A stretch of 64,000 bases of DNA from Piper betle (GCA_033002965.1 JAURVB010012650.1:161180-225179); one strand, 5' to 3'; counted from the stretch's first letter, positions 47,226-60,941 are shown. The notes: generated by a model from the sequence alone, not told the origin. Program-made: numbers and translations.

Positions 47226-49907
47226 TAGGGCTGCTAAACGAGCAGATGAGCCGAGCTTACCTTGTGCTCGAATTCAACTCAAATAGTTTAAAATTTGTTC
47301 AAACTCGACTCGAGATTGAACGAGTGTTGAGTATATATATTTGAAATTAACCTAAATATTTCTGATATTATTCGAACTCTAATACACTTAAATTGTTAAA
47401 TTTTTAAAGAACTTGAAACCAGTTCTTTTGGGAGCTCGAAATAAAATTATTTGGGAACTCAAAACTAACTCGTTTGGAAGTTCAAAACCAGTTGGTTTAG
47501 GAGCTTAAAACTAGTTCGATCATAAGCTCAAAAATACCTCGTTTTGGAGAAAAACATATAGTTATAGAGATTAAAAATTAATAAAAATAGTCTATCAACA
47601 TATTTATATAAAAATCTCAATAATAAAAGGTTTTTTCAAGTTTCAAGCTATGTTTCAATTTTTTTACAAAATACCTAAGCCATAATTCAACAATATACGT
47701 TTCCAAAAAAATAAAATGCTTGGAACTATAAACCCAAAATTAAAAGAAAGCTTTCAAAAATCTATATTTCATAGCTTTCATCCATATTTAAACAGCTTTT
47801 TCTAGCGTTCATCCTAGAAAAAAATTAATAGATATCATCTATTATGAGATGTTAGATTAAAAAAATTTATAAAAGGAATAAATCTATTCTAGTATTCATG
47901 CTAGATTTAATAGAAAAAACTTTAAACTAATCATCCCCAATGAAAAGTTCATGGATATATTTTAATAACTACTAAACCATAACAACTAACAAAAATAGAT
48001 ATTAAAATTTTAAACATACCTTGTGTTTGAATATTCGATGCAAAAGCAAACCAATAGAAGTAGATATTAAAGAATTCTATTTCACTTTTGGGTTTGAAAA
48101 ATTGAATATAAAATTAAGATATAGTCGTACTTCAACTTACTATATAAATAGTATTATAACATCAAAATATAAAAATAATCTAAAAACACAATCATGTCAA
48201 GACAAATTAGAAAAGACAATATTCACTATTAAATAGCAAATACTTAGGAGTAACATGTACAATTTGAATTATTACCCGAGTCCTCATCTTTACTTCACTC
48301 TCTTCACAATAGTGCAAATGTGACCAATCTTGAGCTAATAATCTCGATATACCATTCATATACTAATATACCATTTTATCATAATAATAATCACAACATA
48401 ATTTTTAAACACATCATGCTAATTAATCACAGATCATGCATTCAATTTTAAATTAGGTATACCTAGTGATGGCGATAGCGGTTGATAGTGATCGATGGGG
48501 TCGGCTAGAGTTCAACTACGACTGTAAGGACTATACCCTCTGCATGCAAGAAGGCCAGCAAGGGATGGCAGTTGCCATCCTGCGATGTAACAAAGCCGAC
48601 GGCAACCCACTATTGCCGCTAGCCGAACAGCAAGGGGAGGGAGATGCTTGTCCCCACGGCAAGGAGAGGGGATGAGGTTGGTGTGCGTCATGGTGGTCCA
48701 GCAAGCTGTTGGCGACACCTGTTTTCTGACGACCGAACATGGAGAAAATCCTAGTGAGGCAAGCAAAGGTGGCAGCTTTCTCATCCCTGAGTGGCGCGTC
48801 AAGTTGAATGAAGGTTGACGATGACGAGGGATGGCTAATGGGAAGATGGCGGAAGCAAGGTGCGACCGGCAGTGGCGAGGCCAGCGGCCCTCCATGAAAC
48901 AAAGTAAGGGTGGCTGCGAATAGGAATAGAGTGGAAGAAAAGGAGGGGAAAGGAGGGAAAGGCGCCAGCAGTGGTGTAGCCGGCGGCACTGGTTGGCAGC
49001 AAGGTCGCCAACGGTGGTGGCGTGGCAAAAGCAAATGCGTGCTGGTGTCAAGTGGAGGTGATGACACGAGGAAGGTGAAGGGTCAAGAAGAAAGTATAAG
49101 GCAATGCCAATTTCGTAATTAAAACTTGACTCGCTCCCTACTCGAATCAATCATAAAAAAAATCTCAAAAATAATAAATAAAATATAATAAAATCCAATA
49201 AAATGTGATACACTTAATAATGGTCTAATTAGCATGTTCTAACTCTACCAACCCACCCAAAATACGAGCTAATGCGTCCTAACGCGATAAATGATGATTT
49301 TAAAAGCTTAATTCTTTTCCACGTAATTTTAAAAAAAGCTTAATTTTTTTCCATGCAATTTTAAAAATTTGTTGCTCTTAAATCTTGTGGACAATCTTGG
49401 CATAGAATTTTTTAAAAAAAATTTATATATATTTTTGGTGGTCCATCTCTTATATAAGCCATAAGATGCATAATTTCTTAACCTTACGATTTTAGTTAAT
49501 CAAGCCATGATAAATAATTAAATTGTTGTGGCAGAGATTTTCTACAGGTAGCAAACTCATGTTAATTAAAATTGGTTTTCGTTCTTTTATTATAGAAAAT
49601 TTATTTTTAGAATTTATATTAATAGTCAATAATAAGATTTATCTATGATTTTAAATGTGTTTTGAGTAGGTAAGTGATGTTATGTATATTATTATATTAT
49701 GTTATCGAGTCGAGCTATACGTCGAATTCGAATCAAGTTCGAGTTATAACCAAATTGAGTCGAGTTAAACATTATCTTGCTCAAACTTGACTCTTAGGAT
49801 TCGAGTTTGAGTCGAGTTCAAATTTGAGCATCTAAATATTGAGTTTTGAGTCGAGTGAAGTCGAACACTAAATACTCACGAGTTGGCTCGCTCAATTAAC
49901 AGCCCTA
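47226..49907. mobile_element. hAT-type element, 2.68 kb, with 8-bp target duplication
   Basis: Ends are TAGGGCTGCTAAACGAGC at 47226 and the complement of TAGGGCTGTTAATTGAGCG at 49907. CCCATGAT (47218-47225) and CCCATGAC (49908-49915) flank it, an 8-bp duplication with one mismatch. Sub-termini are rich in GAGTCGAGTT/AACTCGACTC-like words, common in plant hAT non-autonomous families. The middle holds an LTR-like segment (about 48250-49300). No transposase was recognised. Confidence 0.78.
48250..49300. repeat. LTR-like fragment inside the 47-kb hAT element
   Basis: The run TTTCGTAATTAAAACTTGAC, CTACTCGAATCAAT, ACCAACCCACCCAAAATA and GCGTCCTAACGCGATAAATG (49110-49290) matches, in order, 35430-35625 in the 2.8-kb LTR and 25930-26125 in the solo LTR. 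The GC-rich block before it (48460-49110) is in the same relative place as the GC block of those LTRs. Open frames on both strands here are not conserved. Confidence 0.6.
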
Positions 49908-50046
49908 CCCATGACCACTTGGCACCCATTATTTGTGGAAAAGCTATAATGTAGATGTGTGTGGATGAGCTTTGTGTCTACGACGGGTTGGTATCGGCGC
50001 ACCTTACTCAGGGCAAATCTCAATCTTTGGATTGAGGTAACCAAAT

Positions 50047-50128
50047 AATTTATGGTTTTGATAATCTTTAATTAAGTAATAACCGTTAATTTATGGTTTT
50101 GATAATCTTTAATTAAGTAACAACCGTT
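50047..50128. repeat. 41-bp tandem duplication
   Basis: Two copies of a 41-bp unit containing TGGTTTTGATAATCTTTAAT, with one mismatch (AAGTAATAACC versus AAGTAACAACC). Confidence 0.95.
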
Positions 50129-51066
50129 TTGGGCTTTTATGAAACTACCTTGCAACACTTAAACTGCCAACATCATTATGGTCAGATGTAAAAATAACGG
50201 TTATGATTTTCCCTGCGCAGGGTGCATAGAGAACAACTCGTCCCAGATATCATAAGTTCTGCCTGGATGAGGTGTGTATAAAATATAAGGATAAACCGTA
50301 AAGAGATAAATAAATAAAAGCTGATAATGAGTCATTCTCACGCCATGTTTGCGATGTTTAGAGTGGTTTCTAGTCTTCTCCAAAGTGAATGGAGCCCTTT
50401 TCGTCATGCTTACACAAATATTGCATGTAATTCTCTATCATATGTATTAACAACTATATTATTTTCATCTATCATCACAAGTTTTATTATCTAAGAAATT
50501 ATATATGTAAATGCATGCAGTACCAAACATTAAACTGTACATATTGTAAACCATCTCTAAAAAGGTTATGAACAAGTCAAGCTGATGTTACCGAAGGTGT
50601 CCCATCCTCATGATCAAAGCTAAAGAAAAAACGCATGTGGCCACGCACTCAATGATCAGTAGTTTCCAATTTCTTCCATTGGTTGCTTAGTCAATCATCG
50701 TATGGTATATATTAAGTGGCTATTGAAGATGTGTCCAACGTTGATAAGACAGACGAGAATATTCTGTTTAGAGAAGCTAGTGGGCAAGTGCAGCAGCCTT
50801 CGTTATTCTCTCCGGCAATAATTCATCTTCAAAAGCAAATATTTGGAGTAGATAAAAGCCAGCATGGATCAAAGCATAGATTATAGTGGGAAGTGATTGG
50901 ATGGCAACAGAGTCAGAGATCATTCGGAAATTGGGTCTTGGCGTGATGAGATGTTCACATTCAATTACCATTAGCTTTCTCTTTTCTTGTACGGATTAGC
51001 TGCAAGAATGCATGCAACCGGTCGCAGCAGCGTGCAGCAACTTTTCGGCGTATTGGGGCGGTTGCC

Positions 51067-51164
51067 GATCAATCATAAACTTGTTTAAAAAGAGACGCTT
51101 CATAACCCAAGAGATGATCAATCATAAACTTGTTTAAAAAGAGACGCTTCATAACCCAAGAGAT
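51067..51164. repeat. 49-bp perfect tandem duplication
   Basis: Two identical adjacent copies of a 49-bp unit beginning GATCAATCATAAACTTG and ending AACCCAAGAGAT. Perfect identity implies recent origin or an assembly duplication. Confidence 0.95.
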
Positions 51165-51351
51165 CCCTTGCATTAATCTTTGACACCTTCACAATGGAAT
51201 TGGTTGTTGTGAAGCCAATTACAAATATATTGGTTGCTAGCTACCAACTTTCTTAGTACTTAATTATATGAAAATCTACATTTTTAACGAATGAAAGATC
51301 AGGATCATAGGAGCCCCCCAAAAAATGAGATTTTTCCAACATGAATTTTAA

Positions 51352-51579
51352 GACTGCGCATTCAATCGGAAAACGAACCAAATTGTTGAACGCCCCTTCA
51401 GCTACCTAAAATACAAACCGTACAGAACCCCGAAAATATTTTAGTTCGGTTTGGTTTAGTTTATTTAGAACCAAAATTATTAAAATTAAATATAATTTTT
51501 ATAATAATTAAAATTGATTATGATTTTCAATGTAATTAAAACTAAAGCATGATTTAAGCATCGTAATCATGTTCAAAAG

Positions 51580-51624
<45 letters not shown>

Positions 51625-51870
51625 GATTAACATTAAACATTTTGATATTAAGTTAAACATCTCAAATAAATAAATAAAAAGGAATCATAACCCATGTAAA
51701 ACATAAATATTAAGTTTTTTAAAAAAAATCAATTTTTTGGTCGGTTTCGGTTCGGTTTGGTTCTAAAACCGAATTTTACGCATTTAGAAAATTTACCCAA
51801 TATGGAAACGAAACCGAGCCAAAGTTTTCCAAAACCAAACTGAACCGACAATTTCGATTGGATTTTGCTC
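51352..51870. mobile_element. Probable hAT-like MITE (GGTTCGGTTTGG family) with AT microsatellite
   Basis: The left side carries GTTCGGTTTGGTTTAG (51443) and the right side the palindromic GGTTTCGGTTCGGTTTGGTT (51742) and AACCAAACTGAACCGAC (51834). The ends TGCGCATTCAATCGG and the complement of CGATTGGATTTTGCTCA are weakly inverted. An (AT)n run occupies 51584-51625. A target duplication could not be confirmed. Confidence 0.45.
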
Positions 51871-53568
51871 AGCAGAAATGAATTTGGTAGAAAGTGACAA
51901 TTGCTGTCAAAGCAATTGTTTAACTTGCAGGGTGCAAGGAACAGGCCATGGCCATCACTGACTGAATGTTGGGCACATGTGGCATAGACTTCACTTGGTG
52001 AGCCCTACATACAAAAACAACATTATCTTCCTCTCTCTCTCTCTATGCAAATGCACCCCACCATGCAAATATTGTGTATCTTTAGAATCTTTTCTTGATC
52101 ATATGCATTTCAAATACCCTGAAACTCTAGCACTATCCAATCCCTTCGCAAAAAACTAGCTTATAGACAAGTGGTTAATAATTCTTGTGCATTCCAAAGA
52201 AAAAGAACAAACAAACAAAGATGATATTCTGTTCATTGCTTGTGAATCGGCTGTGATAATATTATGACTGCCAATCTTTTGCAGTAGTGATGACTTGCCA
52301 TTATATTATATATTTTAACACGCTTGCCTGTCTACTAAGAGTTTAATATATTTGTGCAACTCGGTTGGAAATGAAGTGACTTGACTTGACTTTAGAAAGA
52401 AAAACAATATACTGCTTGCATGTTTTTTATGAAAAAAAAAGTAAAGTAAGAAATTCAATATAGTTTTCTGCTGCTTTTTGCAGACCTGAGCATGACATAC
52501 TTCCAGGTCAGTTCATTTTCAAGTTGAACAGCAAGATTAATTTGAATGTGTAAGATGATCTCATGTTAACGAGAGCATGATGCAAGGGAGGAAAAGAATC
52601 ATATTAAAGATCAATCTTTTATGAAGAATATTTTATGGTCTCTCTGCATCATGCTTGCATCACCCTTGACAAAAGCACAAAAATAAAAGGTTCATTTCAT
52701 GTCAAGGCAAACTTTTTTTCAAGGTTTTGATTCATGTCAAAATGGACTTGAATCAATGTTTGATTATAATTTTCACAACTAACCAATGAAACTCTGATGT
52801 TGTGATAATAAGAGAGGTATTTTCACACTTAAAACAAGTTTACGGCAATATACCTCTGGTGTTTCGAAAATGAGGCTTTGTACAAATTAGAAGTCTGAAA
52901 TCTGAAGGAAAGATGGTAAGCATAACCCTTCTGCAGAATGCTGTAGATGACATTCGGGTACTTCAAGAAAATCCTGTACAATATCAATCAGAATAAATTA
53001 CTTCGTTTAATCTCACAAAAAATTTACATCCCACCAATTTATTGCCCGTCATCTTTAAAACAAATTGGCTGATTAATTATCAATCTAGTAAGACAATACC
53101 AATGGCAATGAACAAATGAAATCAGTAGACAAAAAAATTTGGTTAGTTATTTCTCATGTGTCTTTATACAGAATTACAATGCAAATCAATATACAAACGC
53201 TTTGGAACAGAAAAGAAAAAATAGACGCCCAAAGCAGAACCAACAATGTATGTATGAGCAGGAACATTGTGCCGATACAACATAACAAGTCCACCCATCT
53301 GGTCAGCAGATTTCTTCTCGCCTTCAAATCTTCTGAGCCTGTCTTCATCAATTTAATGTCCAAGGGGATTGGGATTTCCCAGAAGATCAATAAACAAAAC
53401 TGGAAGCAATAAGCTCCATGCATGTCGGTGGAAAAGCTTCAAAATTTGTAGCGGCTACACTAAAATCAAAGAATGGAGATCTGTAATGAAATACCAACAG
53501 CTGATGGTCGGAAGAATACACCGACAAGAAATGGCCAAAGAATAACCCAAAAACTCCAAGTGAAGCTA
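51871..53568. other. Intergenic region and 3' flank of the O-fucosyltransferase gene
   Basis: The part next to 53568 is the 3' UTR of the minus-strand gene. A minus-strand AATAAA (plus-strand TTTATT) lies at about 53037. The rest has no coding signal. An imperfect inverted repeat (GAGCATGATGCAAGGGAGG / CTCTGCATCATGCTTGCATC) lies at about 52573-52670. Confidence 0.4.
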
Positions 53569-56500
53569 TCATGGAGCTGACAAAGACCTAAGATCTGCTG
53601 ACTTGTTAGAGCGGCACATACAATCCGGGCAAGGAAAAGTATAGATGGCATCATTTGGTTTTTTCAGCTCAAACCCCTTGGTGTCACTATGTGCTCGCAT
53701 ACTGAGTAGCTGACGTTTAAATGATTTCCAGCTGCCCAAGGAAAGTCAGCAAGATTAAACAAGAAAATTATGACGCTTTCGGTGAACTAATAATCAGAAA
53801 TGTTTATTTCCTAATATACACATTATTTGCAACATCCATAATGTCCTCATCGCTAGATATAGAAATAATAAGATTTGCATACTATACTCGATCATGATAT
53901 GAAAAAAGTCATTTTGCATCAAATTGTCAATTCTGAGAAAACCAACTCCAATATGCTGTGTTTACATACCCAATTTTTGGATTATCAAATAGGAGAGCTA
54001 ACTTTCTCTTATCCGGCCTGATTGTCTTGGCATGTCCACCATTAAGATACCTTCGGTGGCCCATCAAAAAGTGAGGAAAGTTTCCACCTTGAGTAGTCAC
54101 AAAAACTTCGCTGTGAAGACACACCATATAATCTATGGCAGCCATCCTGGAAGAATAATTCTAGAAACAGTAATATAGGTTAACACATCAAAATAGGGTA
54201 ATAAAAGACAAATCAGGAGGTAATTAGTTTAACAAAAGGAATGATATTCTCCACTTCGTCCTCTATTAATTTAGTTACTTGCCTTTCTGGCTCACTGAAC
54301 CAAGAGGACAATTAATCAGGCCATGTAAGATGCCAATTAATAACCAGTTGTGAGCTAGGGAGGATAGGTCAAATTTATTTACCAGTTTATAAAACAATTA
54401 CCTTGAATGGACCAAGTTCTTCTTCTGAAGCCATTGTCAGTTTGGTTTGTAAAAGTGGAAACATTTCAAGAAGTGGGGCCATATACTTCTCTGCTTTGTA
54501 AATTTGTCCAGATGCCAAGTAGATAGCAGTATTGTTGTTGAAACCCATCCCTCTTAGCGTCAAACCAAGCTGAACCCATGAAGGCACAAATTAAATAGCT
54601 AAAAAAACAGTAAAGCTCACAGAATATTAGCTACCAAAAGCATTTTTCACAGTTTCAAAGACAAAACCAACTACTGCAATTATTATGCAATTAAATTTAA
54701 GGCCCTCTCACGAATAGTCCTCGGCTTTCTCAAATATGTGGTAAAAGCAAGAAAAGCTGATCATACAAATGCCTTAAAGACGCATTAAAAATAACAATAC
54801 AGTATTCAAGATTTACATAGTCACAAAAATATAATGATAATTATGTTAAACAACGAAAAAACACGTGTTAAAATGCTACTTGATCACAAAACTTAGGTAA
54901 GCATATGACCATGGATCCAGCATTATGTAAATGTGATATTATCCCACATAATAATAGCAACCAAAGCTGCTTTATGACTGAAGATACATATGCCCTAAGC
55001 TGGCTATTCTGTCCTTGTTTAGTTTAATTTGTTAGTTCAGTACATATGAGAATAAATGTAATGAAGAGGATCAGCTAAGAATCCAAATCTATCCATTATG
55101 TCAACTCCATCCCTTCATATAACTGTGATAATCTCTCCCGATATGTCAACTTCATCGTCTCTCCTCTTCCGTTCTTAAGATTTCTTTCTTCCTGTTAATA
55201 CCTCAGTTTTTAAATGCTGGTAACAAACTAAGAATGACTAACTAATGACAAGATATTATCAATTGAGTCCAATACGAATTCAGTTATAATGTAGCTCTAT
55301 CTTCTCACAAACTTATACAAGATCATAAACTACTCCTTAAGGTGAACTTGTTTTATGAACATATAATTAAATAATAGGAAAAAAATACCTCCAAGGGTGT
55401 GAGTGGACATTTTCCATTCAACCTGATAGCTCCAGGTTGTATAATACGGCCAGGTTTCGTAAACTTCCCCCTCCATCCCCTTTCCCTAGCAGCACTCATT
55501 CGGTGCATTTCTTCCTCTCCTCCATCATATATGCAGCAAGAGAAGGCAATCATATCCTAACATAAATTGCAGCAAAAAATTTTAATCAAGAGACTAGCAT
55601 AAAAAATGGAGTAATAAAGAAATAGACAAAGCAAACCTCCTCAAAGCGAAGATGGACTGCCACATATTTGCCATTATTGTTTGCAGTTCGTTCAATCATA
55701 CGAGCAATCATAGTTTCCGCAAAACTGGCAATTGGTTTTGAAAACTTTAATGCCTCAAAATTTGCTAAACACCTAAGTCGTTGAACTTCAAGAGGAACAT
55801 CCCATGACAGTCGATTTGCAAAAGGAGAAATCCTTATAACTCTGTACATTCATCAGAGATAAAACAACATTTGAAGGCTAAATGGAAAACTTAAATAGAA
55901 TGAATATGATAAGCACCCCCTCAGATACAATGAATTTACACTGCTACTCTCAAATCTCAATACTTATAGATAAACACCGTCTAATCAAGGCACACATAAA
56001 ACCCATTCGTGATATCTCCATATTCAAGACACTAATGAAGGTGAAAATAAATATTCATTTGTTTGACGTCCAAATGACATGCTTAACTAGTATTTTTCAC
56101 AATCAAACATAAACTAGTTTACTACTTGATCTCATATTTTTAAGCCAACTTCTACAAATTGAAAAATCATGCCAAAATTTAAGCAACCAATTATTCATTC
56201 TAACATGATTAAAAGGGGCACAACGCATATAGAAGGGCAAAAGTGAAAGAGCATAATATTTGAGTCTGTGTAATTTTAATTCAAATGAATCTAATATTTA
56301 GCAGCATGCAACATAGGCATTCACATTTACACTCATATTTTCATACCATGGATAGCTATCAGACCAAGAACTCCCATTTATGCATGAGTAATTAACATGT
56401 CAAGACTGTTTTTAACAAAAAAAATGAGCAGGTAAAGAAAATGGAGGGATTTAACAAAATAAAATATGAAAAGCCGGTCAATTTTGAAAATTCTTAGTTG

Positions 56501-58359
56501 CTTTTCTTCAAGCAAGCAGCCCACAGATGCTAGCCTAACTTACAGGTACTATACATGTTGAAACAATTAGAAAAGGAATTGAATATCTTATACTATTCCA
56601 AATTGGCAGGACAAAGATCCTCCAAGCCTGCACAAAGGAGGAGGGTGGCATCAGAAAGGACATCCGGCCATCAAAAATTTGCCATTTATAATAACATGGA
56701 TCCTAGCTTAGGATTCATGTCCCCAACACCCTTTGCATCTTAGGTGGAAGAAAAAGAAAAAGAAGAAGAAGAAGAAGTTGCAGTAAATAATAAAATAGAA
56801 AGTGACTTACTTTTCCTCTAACAACTTAGGAAGAACAGTGTCTTTGTAGAAATCAACATTAGCCCAAGCCTTTATCTTGAAGTTGTAAACATTACTCATG
56901 TTGTGACCAAATCTCTCCATTATATAGTCAGGCAGCTTATCGACAATCCGTACATCATTTTCAAGGGTATGAATAAAGTGTTCCTCATCATAGATATCTT
57001 TGAACTTGCTGCGATATTGAAAACTAAAGAATAAGAAAAATTTTTAACAAAATAAAAAATGCATTCACTAGCATAAATAATTTAAAGTATTCATACATGC
57101 GACTCTACAGTCCATGCATAAATATAGACATTCCACAAGATCGAAAGAAATAGACCTAAAATAATTTGGAGGATCATTTATGACCATAAAATAAAACCAC
57201 ACTTCAGCAATATAAATAAATAGCAAACCAAGGATAAACAACAATCTGTACTTTTGGTCTGACAAAAGGTTAAATAACTAAATTCAACCACTAAACCAAA
57301 AAATTTTGTGCTGCAAAAGAGAATCTGTGCATGGGTGTATGCTGGGCCATGTACAGAAACAAGTACAGAGAGAAAACAAAGCAAGAGGCCACAAACCTTG
57401 GATCTCTCCAAACACTATGATAGTGAAAATTAGGAATTACAAGAGTTGCATTCAAATAGCCAGCAACAGCTGCAGCATTCCCAATCTGCAGAGTGTAGAA
57501 CAACAAGAAACAATTAACGTCTACTCGAAGTTGAACTACCTGAGATTCACTTTAACTATGATGTAAAATAATTATCCAATGTATAAATGTAAAAAAGAAA
57601 AAGAAAACAACTGATGCTCGCTGCTGGTTCAATCCTCCATTTGCCTCCACATATATAAATCCATTTGAATCAGTTAAACCTGTGAATATAACGATCATTC
57701 CTTAGAAATACAATATCAACCTCATGTACATATTAAGAACAATAAAACATAAAATATACTGAAAAGCAACCGAACAAAGCCTGTCAATTGTCAAGTCTGT
57801 TCTATAATTAACTCTAAACCATTTCACATTTCCTGGCAAGATCACCATACACCTTAGCCTGAACAATAGGGTGGAACCATAGAATTCACCATCGTAATTG
57901 CATACACCATATCAAGTATCGCTTAGATCATGCAAGCATCTTAATTTTCGTAAGTTCTTCAATATAAATGATTTTTGGCTCTCAGACGTGCGTATGTGGG
58001 ACTCCTTTGTGCATGTTCAAAGTATCATATACATTTTCACAAATACATTCTCATTTCCCCCAATATATCTTATTAATATGTGTTTTTAACTAGCACAGTA
58101 TTCAAGTTAATACATCATAGCAGGTACAATAGTTGTCTATTTTGAACTTACTCTTCAATTTTAAAAATATAAAATGATGACAGAGAAGCTCGTAAGCCTC
58201 AATTTAAAACAACTATTTATAATCTAACAAGTTACATCCGTGTTGAAATTACCAATTCTTCACCATAGCTCAACCTATTTGAAATTTTTTAATCAGTAAA
58301 AAATTAAGTAGAAAAGCCTGCAGACTATGAACTTTAACAAGCTAAAACTTCCATAGAAG

Positions 58360-58390
<31 letters not shown>

Positions 58391-60941
58391 CAGGAAAAAT
58401 GCTTTGCCAGAAAGTATCAAACTTAACTTGACTACTCCAAGGATGGGGGCATAAATTGGAAGGGGACTATCAAAACAAGCTGAGTATTCTTGTACCCAAT
58501 CAGAGATGCAGGCAGTCATCACATCATATAGGTTTTCAACTTAAAAGTGTAAATAGATGTACATAGTTTAAGATTGGCAATGTCCAGTGTCTGCAGTGTG
58601 GGATAAAAATTACAGATATGACAGATTCTGAGAATAAAAACATTCACAACTTTTTAACCCACTTATCAAATCGGCATATAGTAATCCTTTTCATCTAAAA
58701 TTTTTCACTACTTGATTAGTGGCTTGTATGTATTAGATAACCCTGAATACCATCAACCACTCCCAATATGAACAGGTAACCGTTCATCCATACTCCTTAA
58801 CATATAGTTGCCTGCAAAAAATTTTCAATATAAACATTTCCAGAACTCCATACCATGTAAAGTGTAATGATGGGATCGCCATAATTGAGAGTTCAACAAC
58901 TTTAAGGTACTCTTAACAATTAAGTTTTCCTCCTCTCGAACTACCAAAGTGCTAACGAAGAGTCCCGCATGTCAAATGAACAAAGTTTGAAGTTATCGAG
59001 CTACATCTCAATGTTCACTTGCCATTTGAGAATCGTTAGAATAGAAAACTCGAAAGCAGCCACATGAAAGCAGCTCATCAGTCATAACAACCATCAAATA
59101 ATATCACCATTCACACAAAAAGACAAAATTTAATTATTTGAGACAAAATGCAGTACCTCCTGTGCTTTTGGTGACACAAGGCTTCCATTCACCGCCTCTG
59201 TAGGGTCGTCTCCAAATTGCTTCCAACTGAATAAGACTCAACACATTATATAAACCCATTAGTCTAAGGGTGAAAGTAAACTAGAATATATGAAAATTTG
59301 TTTTTCAACTGAATAAGATTGAACTGTTCAACCCAATACAAAAATTTAAAAAGCTGACGATGAAAGTTAAAACAATAGGCAATTACACAAAAAGCCAAAA
59401 ATCACATAGTAAGAAAAGAAACCAAGATGGCAGTATGAGATCACTGGCAGGAAAAAAACTCTACTCATTGGAATATAAATCCATCAGAGCTTTATTGTCG
59501 GATAACATCAATCCTCCACAGATTTCAGTTGAATCTTGAATATTGTAGCTCACCTGACTGCAACATTTCATGAGTCATAAGAAACTTTGTCTAAAAGCAT
59601 CTAAAAGGTAGACCCAACCCCAATTTGAACCTAGGGCGAACTCAGTTTGACTTGACTTGTCAGTAATAAATCTAAGCTGGCTAAACAAAGAGCACTATCA
59701 TTTATTAAACAAAACAAATGATCCAAACTCCTACTCCAACATTGGCTCTCTACACAAATCATCTCAACCTTGTCGCCATGATTTGTTAGCACCTCCTGAC
59801 ACTGATCTATCTATAAGATCCTATTGAGGTACTGAATGTTCAATGCTTTTGCACCTGTGTTCAGCTTAATCCCATCAACACATTTTGACCCGCATACTCT
59901 TATTCCAGCAACTTTTCCAATCAAGTCTGAGACCTTAATTGGAGATTTTCCTGTCAAAGCGAATGACATAATTCCCAAAGTGACTGAAAACCTAACAAAA
60001 ATGGTTTTCTGATGCAAACTATTGCAATACGGCATTGCCCAGTCAAACCAAAACCCAAATTCACTGGAAAGATACCGACTCTCAATTATTGCTCCATCAC
60101 ATTGCATCACTCACATTACTGTCTAAAATAGGATAGAACTTTGACCTGGTTACACTAATCCCAGTCACTTGATTCAAAAGCACAAACTCCAGCCTTCCAC
60201 TCTCAAAAATGTGAAGCAAAAACAATAAATTTTCTATGGAAGCATACAAAAATAGAGACTTCAAATCCTAAAAACTCATAAAACAAGCAACTACCATAAC
60301 AGAGGATTCATACCGCAAGCTAAAACCTTTCCTACTTGTGAGAATCATAACAGGAAAAATAATAATAATAATAATAATGAAAGAACATACGTATATTCTA
60401 CTTGTGAAAATCAAATTGGGGGAAAAAACAAGTATGATCATTCCAAATCTGCATTGTGGTTCAAATAATGAAGAAGAAAAAATGGGGAATGAGAGGGGAT
60501 GGGGGTGGGTAGAAACGAATTAGGGCAAGAACAGACCACATCGGAGGAGTTGTCGGAATCCATGAAAGGGCGGAGCTTGGCGTAAATCTCGGGGCTGCGG
60601 TAGACGGAGCCGGGGGCGGGGCGTAGGTGAATGAGGGGGACTTGGTCGAGGGAGACGGAGCCCATGTAGACGAGCATGACGAAGATGTAGACGAGCGGCG
60701 CGAAGAGGAACACCCCCTGCCGCCGCAGGAACAGCGAGAGGAACGAGAAGGCGAGGCGCTGCACCCTCGTCGTGCCCTGCGCCGGCGGCCCGCCGGCGAA
60801 CCGTCCGGCAGCGAGGGCGGCGCCGCCGGCGGGCCGGCCGGCCCTTCCAGGCCGGAGACGCGGCGAGCGAATCGACGACGACGACGACGACGGCGACGGC
60901 GGCGCACTCAGCCCGCTCTGAACCCGGTTGTAGGCGCTCAT
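53569..60941 (-). CDS. O-fucosyltransferase family protein (type II Golgi membrane glycosyltransferase), 574 aa, 10 exons
   Basis: Exons on the minus strand: 60537-60941, 59157-59226, 57612-57679, 57397-57485, 56811-57008, 55637-55841, 55389-55556, 54402-54569, 53970-54160 and 53569-53731. All junctions are GT-AG, the phases fit and the summed frame is 1725 nt. A basic, Ser/Pro/Ala-rich cytosolic N-terminus precedes one membrane anchor (residues about 77-96, [20 protein letters not shown]). The luminal domain has GGLNQQR (173-179), [45 protein letters not shown] (HLRFEE 340-345, the donor-binding HxRFE), [28 protein letters not shown] (478-495) and a C-terminal FPCPDCMC. Length and order are typical of plant O-FucT (PF10250) proteins. 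Members include RG-I rhamnosyltransferases and mannan-synthesis factors, so the sugar and acceptor are not certain. The usual Cys after QQR(A/T)SI is Gly here. Intron 1 is 1.3 kb, intron 2 is 1.5 kb, and introns contain an (AT)n run at 58364-58391. Confidence 0.93.

Noticed and set aside
48512..49150. 212-codon minus-strand open frame in the 47-kb hAT element
   Set aside because: It lies in the GC block of an LTR-like fragment, is not similar to a transposase, and the opposite strand is also open.
53154..53654. Hydrophobic minus-strand open frames downstream of the fucosyltransferase stop
   Set aside because: They fall in the 3' UTR after the TGA at 53569-53571, and the protein already ends with the family motif FPCPDCMC.
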